Below, in pieces: positions 7,094 through 15,486 of a stretch of DNA of 64,000 nucleotides (positions within the stretch are counted from its first letter, which is position 1; every line of letters starts with the position of its first letter). The stretch is taken from contig CAZJGI010000011.1 in assembly GCA_964545315.1 (NCBI GenBank), positions 1 through 64,000 on the forward strand, in the 5' to 3' direction. The notes under the pieces were generated by a model. It was not told the origin of the DNA. It was given only the letters and a program-made list of their open reading frames with translations, and ran no database searches. A program made the translations under genes and the position numbers. The DNA is from JAAYJR01 sp964545315 (GTDB lineage Bacteria; Bacteroidota; Bacteroidia; Bacteroidales; Prolixibacteraceae).

Positions 7094-8441
7094 TTTTGCC
7101 TCCCATATATATATACTCAATATTGACAGTTTCCATAAAATCCTCTACCTCAACCAGATGATAAGTACTAAAATTATAGACTTCACCAAGAGAAATATCT
7201 GAAGGAGAATAAGGGAATGATAAATTACCTGCCGTGGCTTTCCGGCCTGAATAATCAAAATGAAGAAATCTTGAACGAATTAAAGAACATAAATATTCAG
7301 CAATCTTCTGGGTTACCCCTACAACATCTATAACTATACCTATTTTTCCTGCAGTATATTTTCCTGAGTTTACATCTCCTGAACCACCATATATCTTAAA
7401 GCCTATTGTATAATCGTCCTTGGATACTTTATCCCCAAGTTCTGTAATTACACTCTCAGACACATCCTCAACTATTTCATCGATCCTGTCAATCGTCATT
7501 TTTTCATTGATTCCACAAATACTAATCGTTCTGTATCCAACAAGTTTAACGCCCTCTATCTTTAGGGTTTTAATGTCTGCAGGCAAAAACTTACTGTTAG
7601 AAACTTTTACAGTTCTATCATCTAATTGTGTATACTCAGAATTTCTAAGATCAGCTACTCCACCCGGCTCATATATATAATATGGATTAGCCTGCTCGTA
7701 TAATGTATGGGCTGCCACTCTTTCTATCGTGCATTTTCTTGCAGCGTTAGCTGGTTCCAGAGTAAAATAATCCTTCTCCATAGTGGCAATCAGAACATCC
7801 GATGCACTTACCGGCTCGGCACACATGCACCCACATTCCATTATTTTTGCCATATGAAATGCCATACCAGGCTGATACCCTGCTTTTATTACTGGTGCTG
7901 CATATATAGCAGTGTCACAAGCTCTGCCTGCGAGGATAACATCAACACCCTCATCAAGGGCTTCAATAAATGGATCTATACCTATTTGACTAACAAACCG
8001 TACAGTTTCATCTATATCCTTTTCTGTAAGATTAAGGCTTGTATTAAACGGGATTATCTTATCTTCCTTAAATTTCTTCCTAACATATTCCCTTGATACT
8101 TCTGAATAAATTACTGCAACTTTTATAGCAAGATTATTTTCCTCTGCGACCTCTTTAAGTATCTCTTTTATTTTGTCTACATGGACATTTCCTCCGGCTC
8201 CTCCGGCTGAACCAATAATAAAAGGGATTTTTCTTTCTACAGCTGCAGGCAATGCCAGAGATATATCTCTTTTAACTGCTTGTCTGTCTGTAAATGAGAG
8301 TCCTGATCCTAAATAATAAGGACCAGGGTCAGTCGAACCTGCATCAACTCCTATATAATCTATATTTTGCTCAAAGGCTTTTCTAAGTCCTTCTTCAGAA
8401 TAACCATACCCAAGCATACCGGTTAAAGCCAATATCTTCAT
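7086..8441 (-). CDS. AtuA-family (DUF1446) protein
   Basis: This 451-residue protein is of the acyclic-terpene-utilisation AtuA family. Recognised segments are YIGVDAGSTDPGPYYLGSG (about 28-46), IIGSAGGAGGNVHVDKI (74-90), DVILAGRACDTAIYAAP, AKIMECGCMCAEP with a cysteine cluster, and a C-terminal half with GGSGDVNSGKYTAGKIGI. The reaction of the family is unknown. In pseudomonads AtuA belongs to the citronellol/geranyl-CoA pathway, while anaerobes carry it next to DUF4387 and organic-acid transporters, as here. AGGAGGG precedes the ATG by 6 bases, the best Shine-Dalgarno site I see in the window. Its stop overlaps DUF4387, so the two are translationally coupled. The metal or cofactor cannot be judged. 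Confidence 0.85.
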   Translation of the reverse strand: MKILALTGMLGYGYSEEGLRKAFEQNIDYIGVDAGSTDPGPYYLGSGLSFTDRQAVKRDISLALPAAVERKIPFIIGSAGGAGGNVHVDKIKEILKEVAEENNLAIKVAVIYSEVSREYVRKKFKEDKIIPFNTSLNLTEKDIDETVRFVSQIGIDPFIEALDEGVDVILAGRACDTAIYAAPVIKAGYQPGMAFHMAKIMECGCMCAEPVSASDVLIATMEKDYFTLEPANAARKCTIERVAAHTLYEQANPYYIYEPGGVADLRNSEYTQLDDRTVKVSNSKFLPADIKTLKIEGVKLVGYRTISICGINEKMTIDRIDEIVEDVSESVITELGDKVSKDDYTIGFKIYGGSGDVNSGKYTAGKIGIVIDVVGVTQKIAEYLCSLIRSRFLHFDYSGRKATAGNLSFPYSPSDISLGEVYNFSTYHLVEVEDFMETVNIEYIYMGGKNE

Positions 8442-8457
8442 AAATACCCTCCTGCTT

Positions 8458-9729
8458 TTAATTCATTATATTCGGCAAGAATGTTATAATGGCCGGAATA
8501 TAAGTTAGTAATATTAAATCAATAAGCAATACAATCAAATACGGAACTATTCTTTTTACTATCTGTTCTACGGGTATCTTAGCTATGGCTCCTGCAACAT
8601 ATAAATCAACTCCAACAGGAGGTGTAATATATCCAATGGCAAGGTTAATTACCATAAGAACTCCTAAAAAAACAGGATCTATGCCATACTGCAATGCAGC
8701 CGGTAAGAATATTGGTGCCAGTATTGACACCGTAGCTGCTCCTGTTATAAGTGTGCCTGCAGCCAGGAATACCATATTTAGTATCATTAAAAATACTATT
8801 TTATTATCTGTAATACCTATACAAAATTCTCCAATCAGTTGGGGTACCCTGGCTGTTGTTAGAATCCAGCTAAAGGCTGAAGCTGACATAATTATAAAAA
8901 GTATAACTGCAGAATTGATACATGTTTTTTTTACTATATCTACATAACTGGTCAATGTCATCGATTTATCAATAAAGACAGTAACAAATAAACTGTATAT
9001 AACAGCCACAACTGCAGCCTCAGTTGGAGTAAATATTCCTCCGTATATACCACCAATAATAATAACAGGCATTATTAATACCCAGACACTATCTTTTATA
9101 GTTGTAATAATGTTTTTTATACTAAACGATGTTATTTCTCCGTACCCATATTTTTTAGATATGAACCAACTTGTAATAATAAGGGTCATTCCAATAAATA
9201 TCCCTGGCAATAATCCACCTATAAATAACTTTCCTACAGATGTCCCTGTTACAACACCATAGATCACAAGGGTAATGCTGGGAGGTATAATAATTCCCGT
9301 AATTGCAGATGCAGCTATCACAGCTGTTGCTCTATCTCTGGGGTATCCTTTTTGATTCATTTCTTTAATCATTATTGTACCGATAGAGGCACAAGTAGCA
9401 GCAGATGATCCTGATATAGCTGAAAAAAAAGTTGCAGCCAGTCCTGCAGCTATGGTAAGTCCACCTCTGATATGCCCTACAAATGTTTCGGCCACTGCAA
9501 TAAGTTGTTTGGTCATTTTTCCCTGACACATTATTTCGCCCGAAAGCAAAAAGAAGATAATTGCCATTATTGGAAATGAGTTAATGCTAGCCATCATTCT
9601 TTGTGCTAACATCATTACAGGAATGTCCCCGTTAATAAGTGCTGCTGCAGATGCCAAACCAAGACTAACTGATATAGGTACGGCTATAATAAGCAGAACT
9701 ATAAAAACTACAATTAATACTAATGACAT
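8458..9729 (-). CDS. dctM: TRAP transporter large membrane subunit (DctM)
   Basis: This 423-residue, very hydrophobic protein has about 12 membrane segments and typical DctM patterns. These are FPIMAIIFFLLSGEIM near residue 55, AISGSSAATCASIGTIMIKEM (about 105-125), AASAITGIIIPPSITLVIYG and IGYITPPVGVDLYVAGAI near the end. It forms the sodium-driven transport channel with the small subunit and receives an organic acid from the periplasmic DctP. The ATG sits directly against the dctQ stop. The next gene, AtuA, starts 16 bases after its stop. Confidence 0.92.
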   Translation of the reverse strand: MSLVLIVVFIVLLIIAVPISVSLGLASAAALINGDIPVMMLAQRMMASINSFPIMAIIFFLLSGEIMCQGKMTKQLIAVAETFVGHIRGGLTIAAGLAATFFSAISGSSAATCASIGTIMIKEMNQKGYPRDRATAVIAASAITGIIIPPSITLVIYGVVTGTSVGKLFIGGLLPGIFIGMTLIITSWFISKKYGYGEITSFSIKNIITTIKDSVWVLIMPVIIIGGIYGGIFTPTEAAVVAVIYSLFVTVFIDKSMTLTSYVDIVKKTCINSAVILFIIMSASAFSWILTTARVPQLIGEFCIGITDNKIVFLMILNMVFLAAGTLITGAATVSILAPIFLPAALQYGIDPVFLGVLMVINLAIGYITPPVGVDLYVAGAIAKIPVEQIVKRIVPYLIVLLIDLILLTYIPAIITFLPNIMN

Positions 9730-10203
9730 TTAACTCTTTTTTGGTGTATATTTTTCTGTCAGTTTTTCTAATTCATTAAATACACATAAGATTGCACCTG
9801 CAGGTATTGCTGCATATATGAACCCCATAGAAATATCTAAAGTAGGGGAAACCTGCTTTATTGTAAGCGCAACCATTTTAAATCCCCCATATGCAAGAAC
9901 CAGCAAGAAGACTATATTTATAAAACTAATTATTTTGCCTGCATAAAAGCTATTCCTGTCATTTAATCTTGATGTAATTGCTGTAACACCTAAGTGAGAT
10001 CCTTCTCTAAACGCAAGACTTAATGTAATTGATGTTATCCATATAAACATAAATCTGCCAAGTTCATCAATAGCCGCAAAAGATGAACCAAATGCATATC
10101 GAAGTACCACCTGAACAAAAAGCATAACTACTAAAAATGTCAAAGATATAGTCAATAATACAAGTATGAACCTGGAAATATATTTATTCACTTTTTTAAT
10201 CAT
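9730..10203 (-). CDS. dctQ: TRAP transporter small membrane subunit (DctQ)
   Basis: This 157-residue protein has four membrane segments. The motif IDELGRFMFIWITSITLSLAFREGSHLG (about residues 41-68) is the conserved core of DctQ, including the REGSHLG turn. It ends with a charged tail, TPKKS. It is needed for assembly of the DctQM permease in the inner membrane. An AGGGA site lies 6-7 bases before the ATG. It is 9 bases downstream of dctP and directly adjacent to dctM. Confidence 0.9.
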   Translation of the reverse strand: MIKKVNKYISRFILVLLTISLTFLVVMLFVQVVLRYAFGSSFAAIDELGRFMFIWITSITLSLAFREGSHLGVTAITSRLNDRNSFYAGKIISFINIVFLLVLAYGGFKMVALTIKQVSPTLDISMGFIYAAIPAGAILCVFNELEKLTEKYTPKKS

Positions 10204-10212
10204 ATTTGTCCC

Positions 10213-11220
10213 TTATTCAGCAATTTCACTAATTTCTTTTAGCAATTCTTTGCTAGCATATTTCTTTCTGACAGGTTCTGTCAATTCCATTAACTCAGCA
10301 AGCATTTCATCAGAAATATTGCTCACAATAATACCACCATCAATCATCTCCTGAAGTGCTCTCTTATCATCTTCCCGGGATATTTTTCTCTGATAGTCCC
10401 TCGCTTCATTTGCTGCATCAATAATAATTTTTTGATTTTCCGGGGATAATTTATTCCAGGTTTTGAGGCTCATAATTACAGGTTCCGCACCATATTGTAT
10501 CGTCAGGTTAGCAGAATAATAATCCTGGACTTCGTTTATTTTATTTTCCAACATTGTAGAGGGTGGGTTAAATTGCGCATCTGCAGTGCCCTGTTGGAGA
10601 GCTATATACGTTTCATCCCAGGCAATGGATATAGGGCTCGTTCCTATGGCCTCAAGTGTTTCTATTAATATCGGGCTTCCCGGAGTTCTGACTTTAAGCC
10701 CGGTCAAATCTTTCATAGATTTAATGTCCTTTTTATTATTACTCAGGTTTTTAAATCCTGTTTCCCAGTAAGCCAATAACTTGAGGCCCACTTCTTGTAA
10801 CTTTGTATCCAGTTCCATGCCAATAGAATCAAAACTATCATAAGCATGTTTATAATCTTTAAACAAAAATGGAAGGTCAAATACGCCAATTTCAGGAACA
10901 AAACATGTTAATATAGAAGGAGAATTCAGTACAATATCAACAACACCCATTTGCGCTGCTTCAGTCATAGTTCTTTGATCTCCCAAAAGTGAACTTGGAT
11001 AAATAGCAATTTGTATATTTCCATCAGTTCTCTTTTCAACTAATTCCTTAAATAACAATGAACCCTTATGCCAGGAATGGTTTTCACTGGACTTATGCCC
11101 TAGTTTTAATACTCTGGGTTTATTGTTATTTGTAGTATCAAGACTATTTTTTCTGCCACAACCTGCAGCTAACAAAGAAATACATATCAGCAATAAGAAA
11201 ATATTGTTTTTGGTTCTCAT
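10213..11220 (-). CDS. dctP: TRAP transporter solute-binding lipoprotein (DctP)
   Basis: This 335-residue protein has a lipoprotein signal ending LLAAGC (Cys21). The DctP fold follows: LGHKSSENHSWHKG, YPSSLLGDQRTMTEAAQMGVVD, LPFLFKDYKHAYD, and GLKVRTPGSPILIETLEAIG, whose Arg normally binds the ligand carboxylate. AWDETYIALQQGTADAQ completes the pattern. It should capture a carboxylic acid in the periplasm and hand it to DctQM. Lipidation is unusual for Gram-negative DctP proteins but common in Firmicutes, one of several hints of transfer. It is the first gene of the operon, and direct repeat copy B lies 71 bases upstream. Confidence 0.92.
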   Translation of the reverse strand: MRTKNNIFLLLICISLLAAGCGRKNSLDTTNNNKPRVLKLGHKSSENHSWHKGSLLFKELVEKRTDGNIQIAIYPSSLLGDQRTMTEAAQMGVVDIVLNSPSILTCFVPEIGVFDLPFLFKDYKHAYDSFDSIGMELDTKLQEVGLKLLAYWETGFKNLSNNKKDIKSMKDLTGLKVRTPGSPILIETLEAIGTSPISIAWDETYIALQQGTADAQFNPPSTMLENKINEVQDYYSANLTIQYGAEPVIMSLKTWNKLSPENQKIIIDAANEARDYQRKISREDDKRALQEMIDGGIIVSNISDEMLAELMELTEPVRKKYASKELLKEISEIAE

Positions 11221-11290
11221 AAAATTTTCAATATCATCTTAAAATCATCTATCTGTATCATCATTCTTAATAACTCTTTTAACTATCCGG

Positions 11291-11393
11291 TTAACGTCAA
11301 AACTAATTTGACAAATTTTTCTATAAAATTAAGAGATACTTTTTACAATTAAAATTAATGTTTATTAATATTTTGATGAACCGTTATAATGTT
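11291..11393 (+). repeat. direct repeat copy B (right flank of the TRAP/AtuA island)
   Basis: This is the second copy of the ~104-base repeat at 3965, in the same orientation and with the same start (TTAACGTCAAAACTAATT). The spacing of 7326 bases encloses the SDR remnant, osmC, the small frame at 4917 and the whole operon. Since dctP starts at 11220, this copy could also carry the dctP promoter on the minus strand. A run of 70 bases between the repeat and dctP shows nothing else. Confidence 0.75.
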
Positions 11394-11475
11394 TATCAAT
11401 CAGGTTACAAAATTCTTATTTTGCATACAATCTCTGCAAATAATATTAAATTTGTTTTTGACCAATTGTAATTTT

Positions 11476-12264
11476 ATGGTTATGAAGCCAGTAATCATTT
11501 TTACCCTGATCAGTTTCTTATATTTACTTTCTGCATGTCAGTCAAACCGGGAATCGCTCGTAGTGAAATTCAGGGGGGAATTATCAGAACATAAATGGGC
11601 ATTAAAGGACTTGGATGCTGATTTACCTTCTGACTGGTCGTCATACAATTATTTAACCCTGGAATTAAATGCATCATCAACGCAACGGTTTTTATTAAAG
11701 ATATTCGATAGACAAGGGATAAGGCTTATACAGATTCATCCGTTTCAGAATACCTGGGTAAAAGCATCTGTTCCACTCATTCATTTTCAAAAAAGAAATG
11801 TTGTGGGGATGGATAGGGCAGCAATAGGCAAGAGACCTTTGCCAGGCCTATGTATTGGATTTACAGGGGCAGTGGGGACTTTTTTTGTCGGTAATGAACC
11901 TCCATGGCCAGGCAGGGAAATAGAATTAGTTGATGTTATTCTTAACGGGGAGGATACTCCAATGAAGGCGGAGTTAAAAAAGTACCTTTCTCAGGGAGAT
12001 ACTCCTGAAAGAGGCATTGCCTATCGTTATTACGTTGAGAATGCTGCAGTCCACCCTTCTCTGGTGGGTACACACTGGTTTCAATGGTGGGATCAACCTT
12101 CTACCGGACGGTTCGATGGGGAAAATTACAATATAGGATTTGTAGATGTTACAGATCAGCTATATGAAGAATTAATTGAAGAGGCAATCAAAACCCATAA
12201 AAGAATCAGGGATATCCATATAGGCAAAGTAAGTCCTGTTACACAAAAAGCCCTGGTTCAGTAG
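11476..12264 (+). pseudogene. agarase-like glycoside hydrolase lacking its catalytic core
   Basis: The frame can be read from 11389, but ATG 11476 gives a proper lipoprotein signal (FLYLLSAC). Residues about 25-155 look like the N-terminal beta-sandwich of large beta-agarase-type enzymes (WSSYNYLTLELNAS, LPGLCIGF). The frame then passes directly into the C-terminal end of such enzymes: GIAYRYYVENAAVHPSLVGTHWFQWWDQ and GRFDGENYNIGFVDVT. In intact relatives several hundred residues carrying the TIM-barrel acid/base glutamates lie between these parts. The reading frame is open across the junction, so a 263-residue lipoprotein could still be made, probably without activity. The enzyme family (GH50/GH42-like) is my best reading, not certain. 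Confidence 0.6.
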
Positions 12265-12404
12265 CCGGTTGTGATTTATGTGGATTTTGCTGAGACGTTT
12301 GGAAAATCCATGAATGTTCTTTCTGACCTAGTACCCTTTTGCATTAAGAATACGAAAAACAGTAATAAAAAATTTTATTTTTAATAAACTAAAAACAATT
12401 TAAC

Positions 12405-12632
12405 ATGAGACTTATAGAACTTTATGAAGGAACACTGTTTGAGTGTCAAATGATTAAAAATCTTTTAGAAAATGAGGGTATTGAGTCAAACCTAAAAGAT
12501 GAAATTATTGGAACAAGAGGAGGAAGCATGTGGAGACCAGCTGGGGGGGTAAAAATAATAATTTCAGATGAGTATTATGATAAAGCAATAATAATTGTAA
12601 ATGAATTTGAGAAATCTCGTAATTCCAAATAA
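12405..12632 (+). CDS. DUF2007-type small protein
   Basis: This 75-residue protein shows the DUF2007 pattern: a first beta-alpha unit LIELYEGTLFECQMIKNLLENEGIESNL and a second unit PAGGVKIIISDEYYDKAIIIVNEF. The fold is small and ferredoxin-like. Members are called putative signal-transducing proteins because of similarity to PII-like folds, but their function is not known. It is intact and stands alone. The 140 bases before it hold no gene, and an AT-rich stretch (12633-12752) follows it. Confidence 0.75.
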   Translation: MRLIELYEGTLFECQMIKNLLENEGIESNLKDEIIGTRGGSMWRPAGGVKIIISDEYYDKAIIIVNEFEKSRNSK

Positions 12633-12752
12633 TTATTAAATATCAATTAGGGCGATTTACCGTTATTTGTTAATTTAGCTGATCAATAATTATTTATTGT
12701 TCATATATAAAAGTTTTTTAATACATAAAACCAATAAAATCATTCATAAATA

Positions 12753-13118
12753 ATGCTTACCAGAAGATATTTTTTAAACAGTTTAACTGCAGGAGTAGCC
12801 GGGATTAATCTTTATCCTTCAGGAACAAGAAGAAAAGACCGGAATTCTTTTTTAAATATTATTGAAGCCGGAGCGAAAGGTGACGGAATTACAGATGATA
12901 CAGAAGCCATCCAGGAAGCTATCGATTATATCTGCAAAAGAGGAGGAGGCAAGATCTTTTTTCCGTATCGCCCGGAAGGTTACAAAATTGCAAAGCCTGC
13001 TGTTGAAACAGTAGATGGCAAATTGTGCAGGGGACAGTTATACTTTAAATCAGACTCCTCTTCTTATCCAAATATTTATCTCGAAGGGGAACATCCCTGT
13101 TCAATGCTTTATACTTAA
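12753..13118 (+). pseudogene. pectate-lyase-fold protein, 3'-truncated
   Basis: The frame begins with a TAT-like signal (RRYFLNSLTAGVAG, residues 4-17). It then has the start of a right-handed beta-helix of the pectate-lyase-3/GH28 type: IIEAGAKGDGITDDTEAIQEAIDYICKRGGGKIFFP (about 36-71) and IYLEGEHPC. It stops after 121 residues where relatives run to 450 or more. The stop lies inside the last bases of the oppositely directed PQQ gene, with the two ends overlapping by 4 bases. The gene body seems to have been deleted up to the neighbouring gene's end. Confidence 0.65.
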
Positions 13119-14491
13119 TCCTCACTTACATCGTATGCAAAAAGCTTGTCTGCATGCCGGATATAAAGGATTTTGCCACAAACTACCGGATGTGCCCAGT
13201 ACATTCCCATGCCACCTTCAGGCACCTTAAATTCTCCGGAAGGTTGATATGCCTCCGGATTAGCTTTAACAAGTTTCATGGTTCCCCTTTCATCCAGGGC
13301 GTAAAGCATCCCTTCAGCAAATGTAACAGAACCTTTACCATGCCCTTCAGCTTTCCACATTTGTTTTCCCGTCATAAAATCAAGGCAGAACCAGCCTCTT
13401 GCATTGCTTCCTGAGCCATACAGGTAACCTTCGTGAAGGATTATACCTCCATGATGGTTGTCCATAAGTTCAGCCTGCCAGATAGTTACCGGAATAATTT
13501 CTTTTCCTGAAGCCGTTAACTTAAATAGCATGCTACCTTTTCCGTAACCGCTTGAAATAAATACATGATCATCATGAACGATGGCATCCGGCACATTCAA
13601 GCCGTTGCGGTTTTTGTAATCCATTTTCCACAACAACTTTCCGGTTTGGGTGTCAACTCCGTAATAACAATCGGAGCTGGCATTAATTAGTTGTGAATAA
13701 TTGCCAAACTTCATTAAAACCGGAGAAGAATATCCTTCCACACCCGGAATTTCCGTGTTAGCCCATATTAATTCCCCGTTGTGTTTGTTAAGGCAAACCT
13801 GAAATCCGGTTTTACCGGCAGGACGTACATATAAATTTTCACCATCAATCAATACCGATTCAGAATAGCCATATTCCAGTTCGGGAGTATTAAAACGTTC
13901 TGCAAGGTCACTGTACCATAACTCTTCGCCGGTTTTGGCATTAAAAGCAGCCAGGCGACCGGTTTCTCCCAGATGGTAAATAGTTCCTTTGTCGAAGGTA
14001 GGTGTACTTCGTGCACCGGTGTATGTCCTGGCATGAGACCTGTCGGTTGACCACGCCTTCCCGTTAGGCTTTTCCCAAATTATACTCCCTCCTGAATCGA
14101 GACAGTAAACAAAGGTTTCTCCGGATCTCGTTCCTGCAGTGTATATATTTCCACCGGCTATTGCAACAGTACTGTATCCTTCGCCAAGTCCCGAAGCAGA
14201 CCATTTTAATGCAGGGCCACTTTGTGGCCATTCCTTTAGCAAGCCTGTTTCTGTTGATTTATTCGTTCGGTCCAAGCCATGAAAACAGTGCCATTCTCCA
14301 TTTTTTTGACCATTAGAACTACAGCCGGGAGTGAACATCAACAGATAAATGATAAGAAGCGGATGTATGGAATTTTGGATTAATTCCTTTAAAAATAAGA
14401 GCCAGCGAGATGCATAATAAAATGGAAATCCGGAAGCAGTGAACATTGTTGAACTTTTTTTGATTTTTACAAATATAGAAAACAGTGGCAA
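13115..14491 (-). CDS. PQQ-like beta-propeller lipoprotein
   Basis: This protein of up to 458 residues contains repeated propeller blades with the GxIYTAG, GSIIWE, GELIWA, TGKLLWKMDY and MTGKQMWKAEG patterns of PQQ-like repeats. It shows no other catalytic domain. The N terminus is long. A signal-like LLIIYLLMFTPGC gives a lipobox, and ATG 14446 (residue 16) is an alternative start. In Bacteroidota these proteins accompany sulfatases and sugar isomerases in loci for breaking down polysaccharides, and they may bind a quinone cofactor or act as scaffolds. The C terminus (YIRHADKLFAYDV) is complete, although a truncated gene abuts it tail to tail. Confidence 0.75.
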   Translation of the reverse strand: MPLFSIFVKIKKSSTMFTASGFPFYYASRWLLFLKELIQNSIHPLLIIYLLMFTPGCSSNGQKNGEWHCFHGLDRTNKSTETGLLKEWPQSGPALKWSASGLGEGYSTVAIAGGNIYTAGTRSGETFVYCLDSGGSIIWEKPNGKAWSTDRSHARTYTGARSTPTFDKGTIYHLGETGRLAAFNAKTGEELWYSDLAERFNTPELEYGYSESVLIDGENLYVRPAGKTGFQVCLNKHNGELIWANTEIPGVEGYSSPVLMKFGNYSQLINASSDCYYGVDTQTGKLLWKMDYKNRNGLNVPDAIVHDDHVFISSGYGKGSMLFKLTASGKEIIPVTIWQAELMDNHHGGIILHEGYLYGSGSNARGWFCLDFMTGKQMWKAEGHGKGSVTFAEGMLYALDERGTMKLVKANPEAYQPSGEFKVPEGGMGMYWAHPVVCGKILYIRHADKLFAYDVSED

Positions 14492-14562
14492 ACTTCAGGT
14501 TTCAAAAAATATTAATTCATTAAAACAGGCAGAAATCCTTTTTAGGTAAACAAACATTTGTC

Positions 14563-15135
14563 TTATTGATTTACAATCTTGTAATTGATAATCTCCTCAG
14601 GTGTTTTCCTTGGGGATGCTGCTGAAACGGCATCTACATTTTTATCAACATTTCCTATTCGTAATGCAACCACTGCTTTGTAGCCGGAAGGGATTTGAAA
14701 AAGATCTTTATTTGAATTGATAATTCCTGACGGGCCGCCATATATACGCGCACCAAGGCCAAGGCTATGTGCAGCTATAAACATGCTTTCCGTTGCCAAT
14801 CCACAATCAAAATCGGGTGTGGTTCCACTTTCTGATTCAACACCTGATACAATAATAAGTACATTCCCGGGAACAATGTCACTTACAACCTCCTTCATCG
14901 TGGCTTCATCTTTTATAATTGTGAACTTCCATGGCTGTTTGTTCCTTGAACTTGGAGCTTTAATTCCGCTCTGCAATATCAAGCCCAGCTGCTGATCATT
15001 TACAGGTTCAGATGTGTATACTTTTTCGGAATACCCGGAAAGAATAACATTAACAGCGCAAGTATCAGGAACCTGTCCAAATAACTTTGTTACAAAAAGA
15101 AAAGAAATAATTTGTATTGATAATTTGATTTTCAT
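14563..15135 (-). CDS. exported nitroreductase-family protein
   Basis: I start the gene at ATG 15135, which gives a signal peptide (KLSIQIISFLFVTKLFGQ). The longer frame from 15210 adds an unlikely leader. The mature part shows the FMN-binding SSRNKQPWKF, the VNDQQLGLILQSGIKAP helix and GLGARIYGGPSG, all of the nitroreductase fold. These flavoproteins reduce nitro groups, quinones or other electron-poor substrates with NAD(P)H. Export of such an enzyme is unusual, because the usual hydride donor is cytosolic. Bacteroidota do have exported versions of unknown role. It is 190 residues and complete. Confidence 0.75.
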   Translation of the reverse strand: MKIKLSIQIISFLFVTKLFGQVPDTCAVNVILSGYSEKVYTSEPVNDQQLGLILQSGIKAPSSRNKQPWKFTIIKDEATMKEVVSDIVPGNVLIIVSGVESESGTTPDFDCGLATESMFIAAHSLGLGARIYGGPSGIINSNKDLFQIPSGYKAVVALRIGNVDKNVDAVSAASPRKTPEEIINYKIVNQ

Positions 15136-15486
15136 GTGAAAAAATTTACAATTTATTATAAATGAGCAAATTAAAAACTTCAGAATCCCGATATAAATTG
15201 GAAGAACCATTCCTTCCTCAATTGCACAAGAAAATTTTAATCATCCTTTTTTGTCCCGGTTAAAATCGGAATGTTTGTTTAATCTCTAAAAGATTAAAAT
15301 ATTCTGTGGTTCAAAATTATACAATTTAATATTTTTTATAGAAATCTGAGCAGGTGAATTTATAAAAATCACTGAAAGTCGAAATCGAACTTCATTTTAA
15401 AAAATTTATATATTAAAGATGATGTATATTTTAAATATTTCATATTTTAGCAACTGTTAAATGGACGCTATTTTTTAAAATATTCT
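15136..15486. other. intergenic region before the M6 peptidase
   Basis: This is 351 bases of AT-rich DNA between divergent genes (nitroreductase leftward, M6 peptidase rightward). It should hold both promoters. CATATTTTAGCA near 15440 resembles, but does not match, the TAnnTTTG -7 box. No RNA structure or open frame is evident. Confidence 0.5.
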
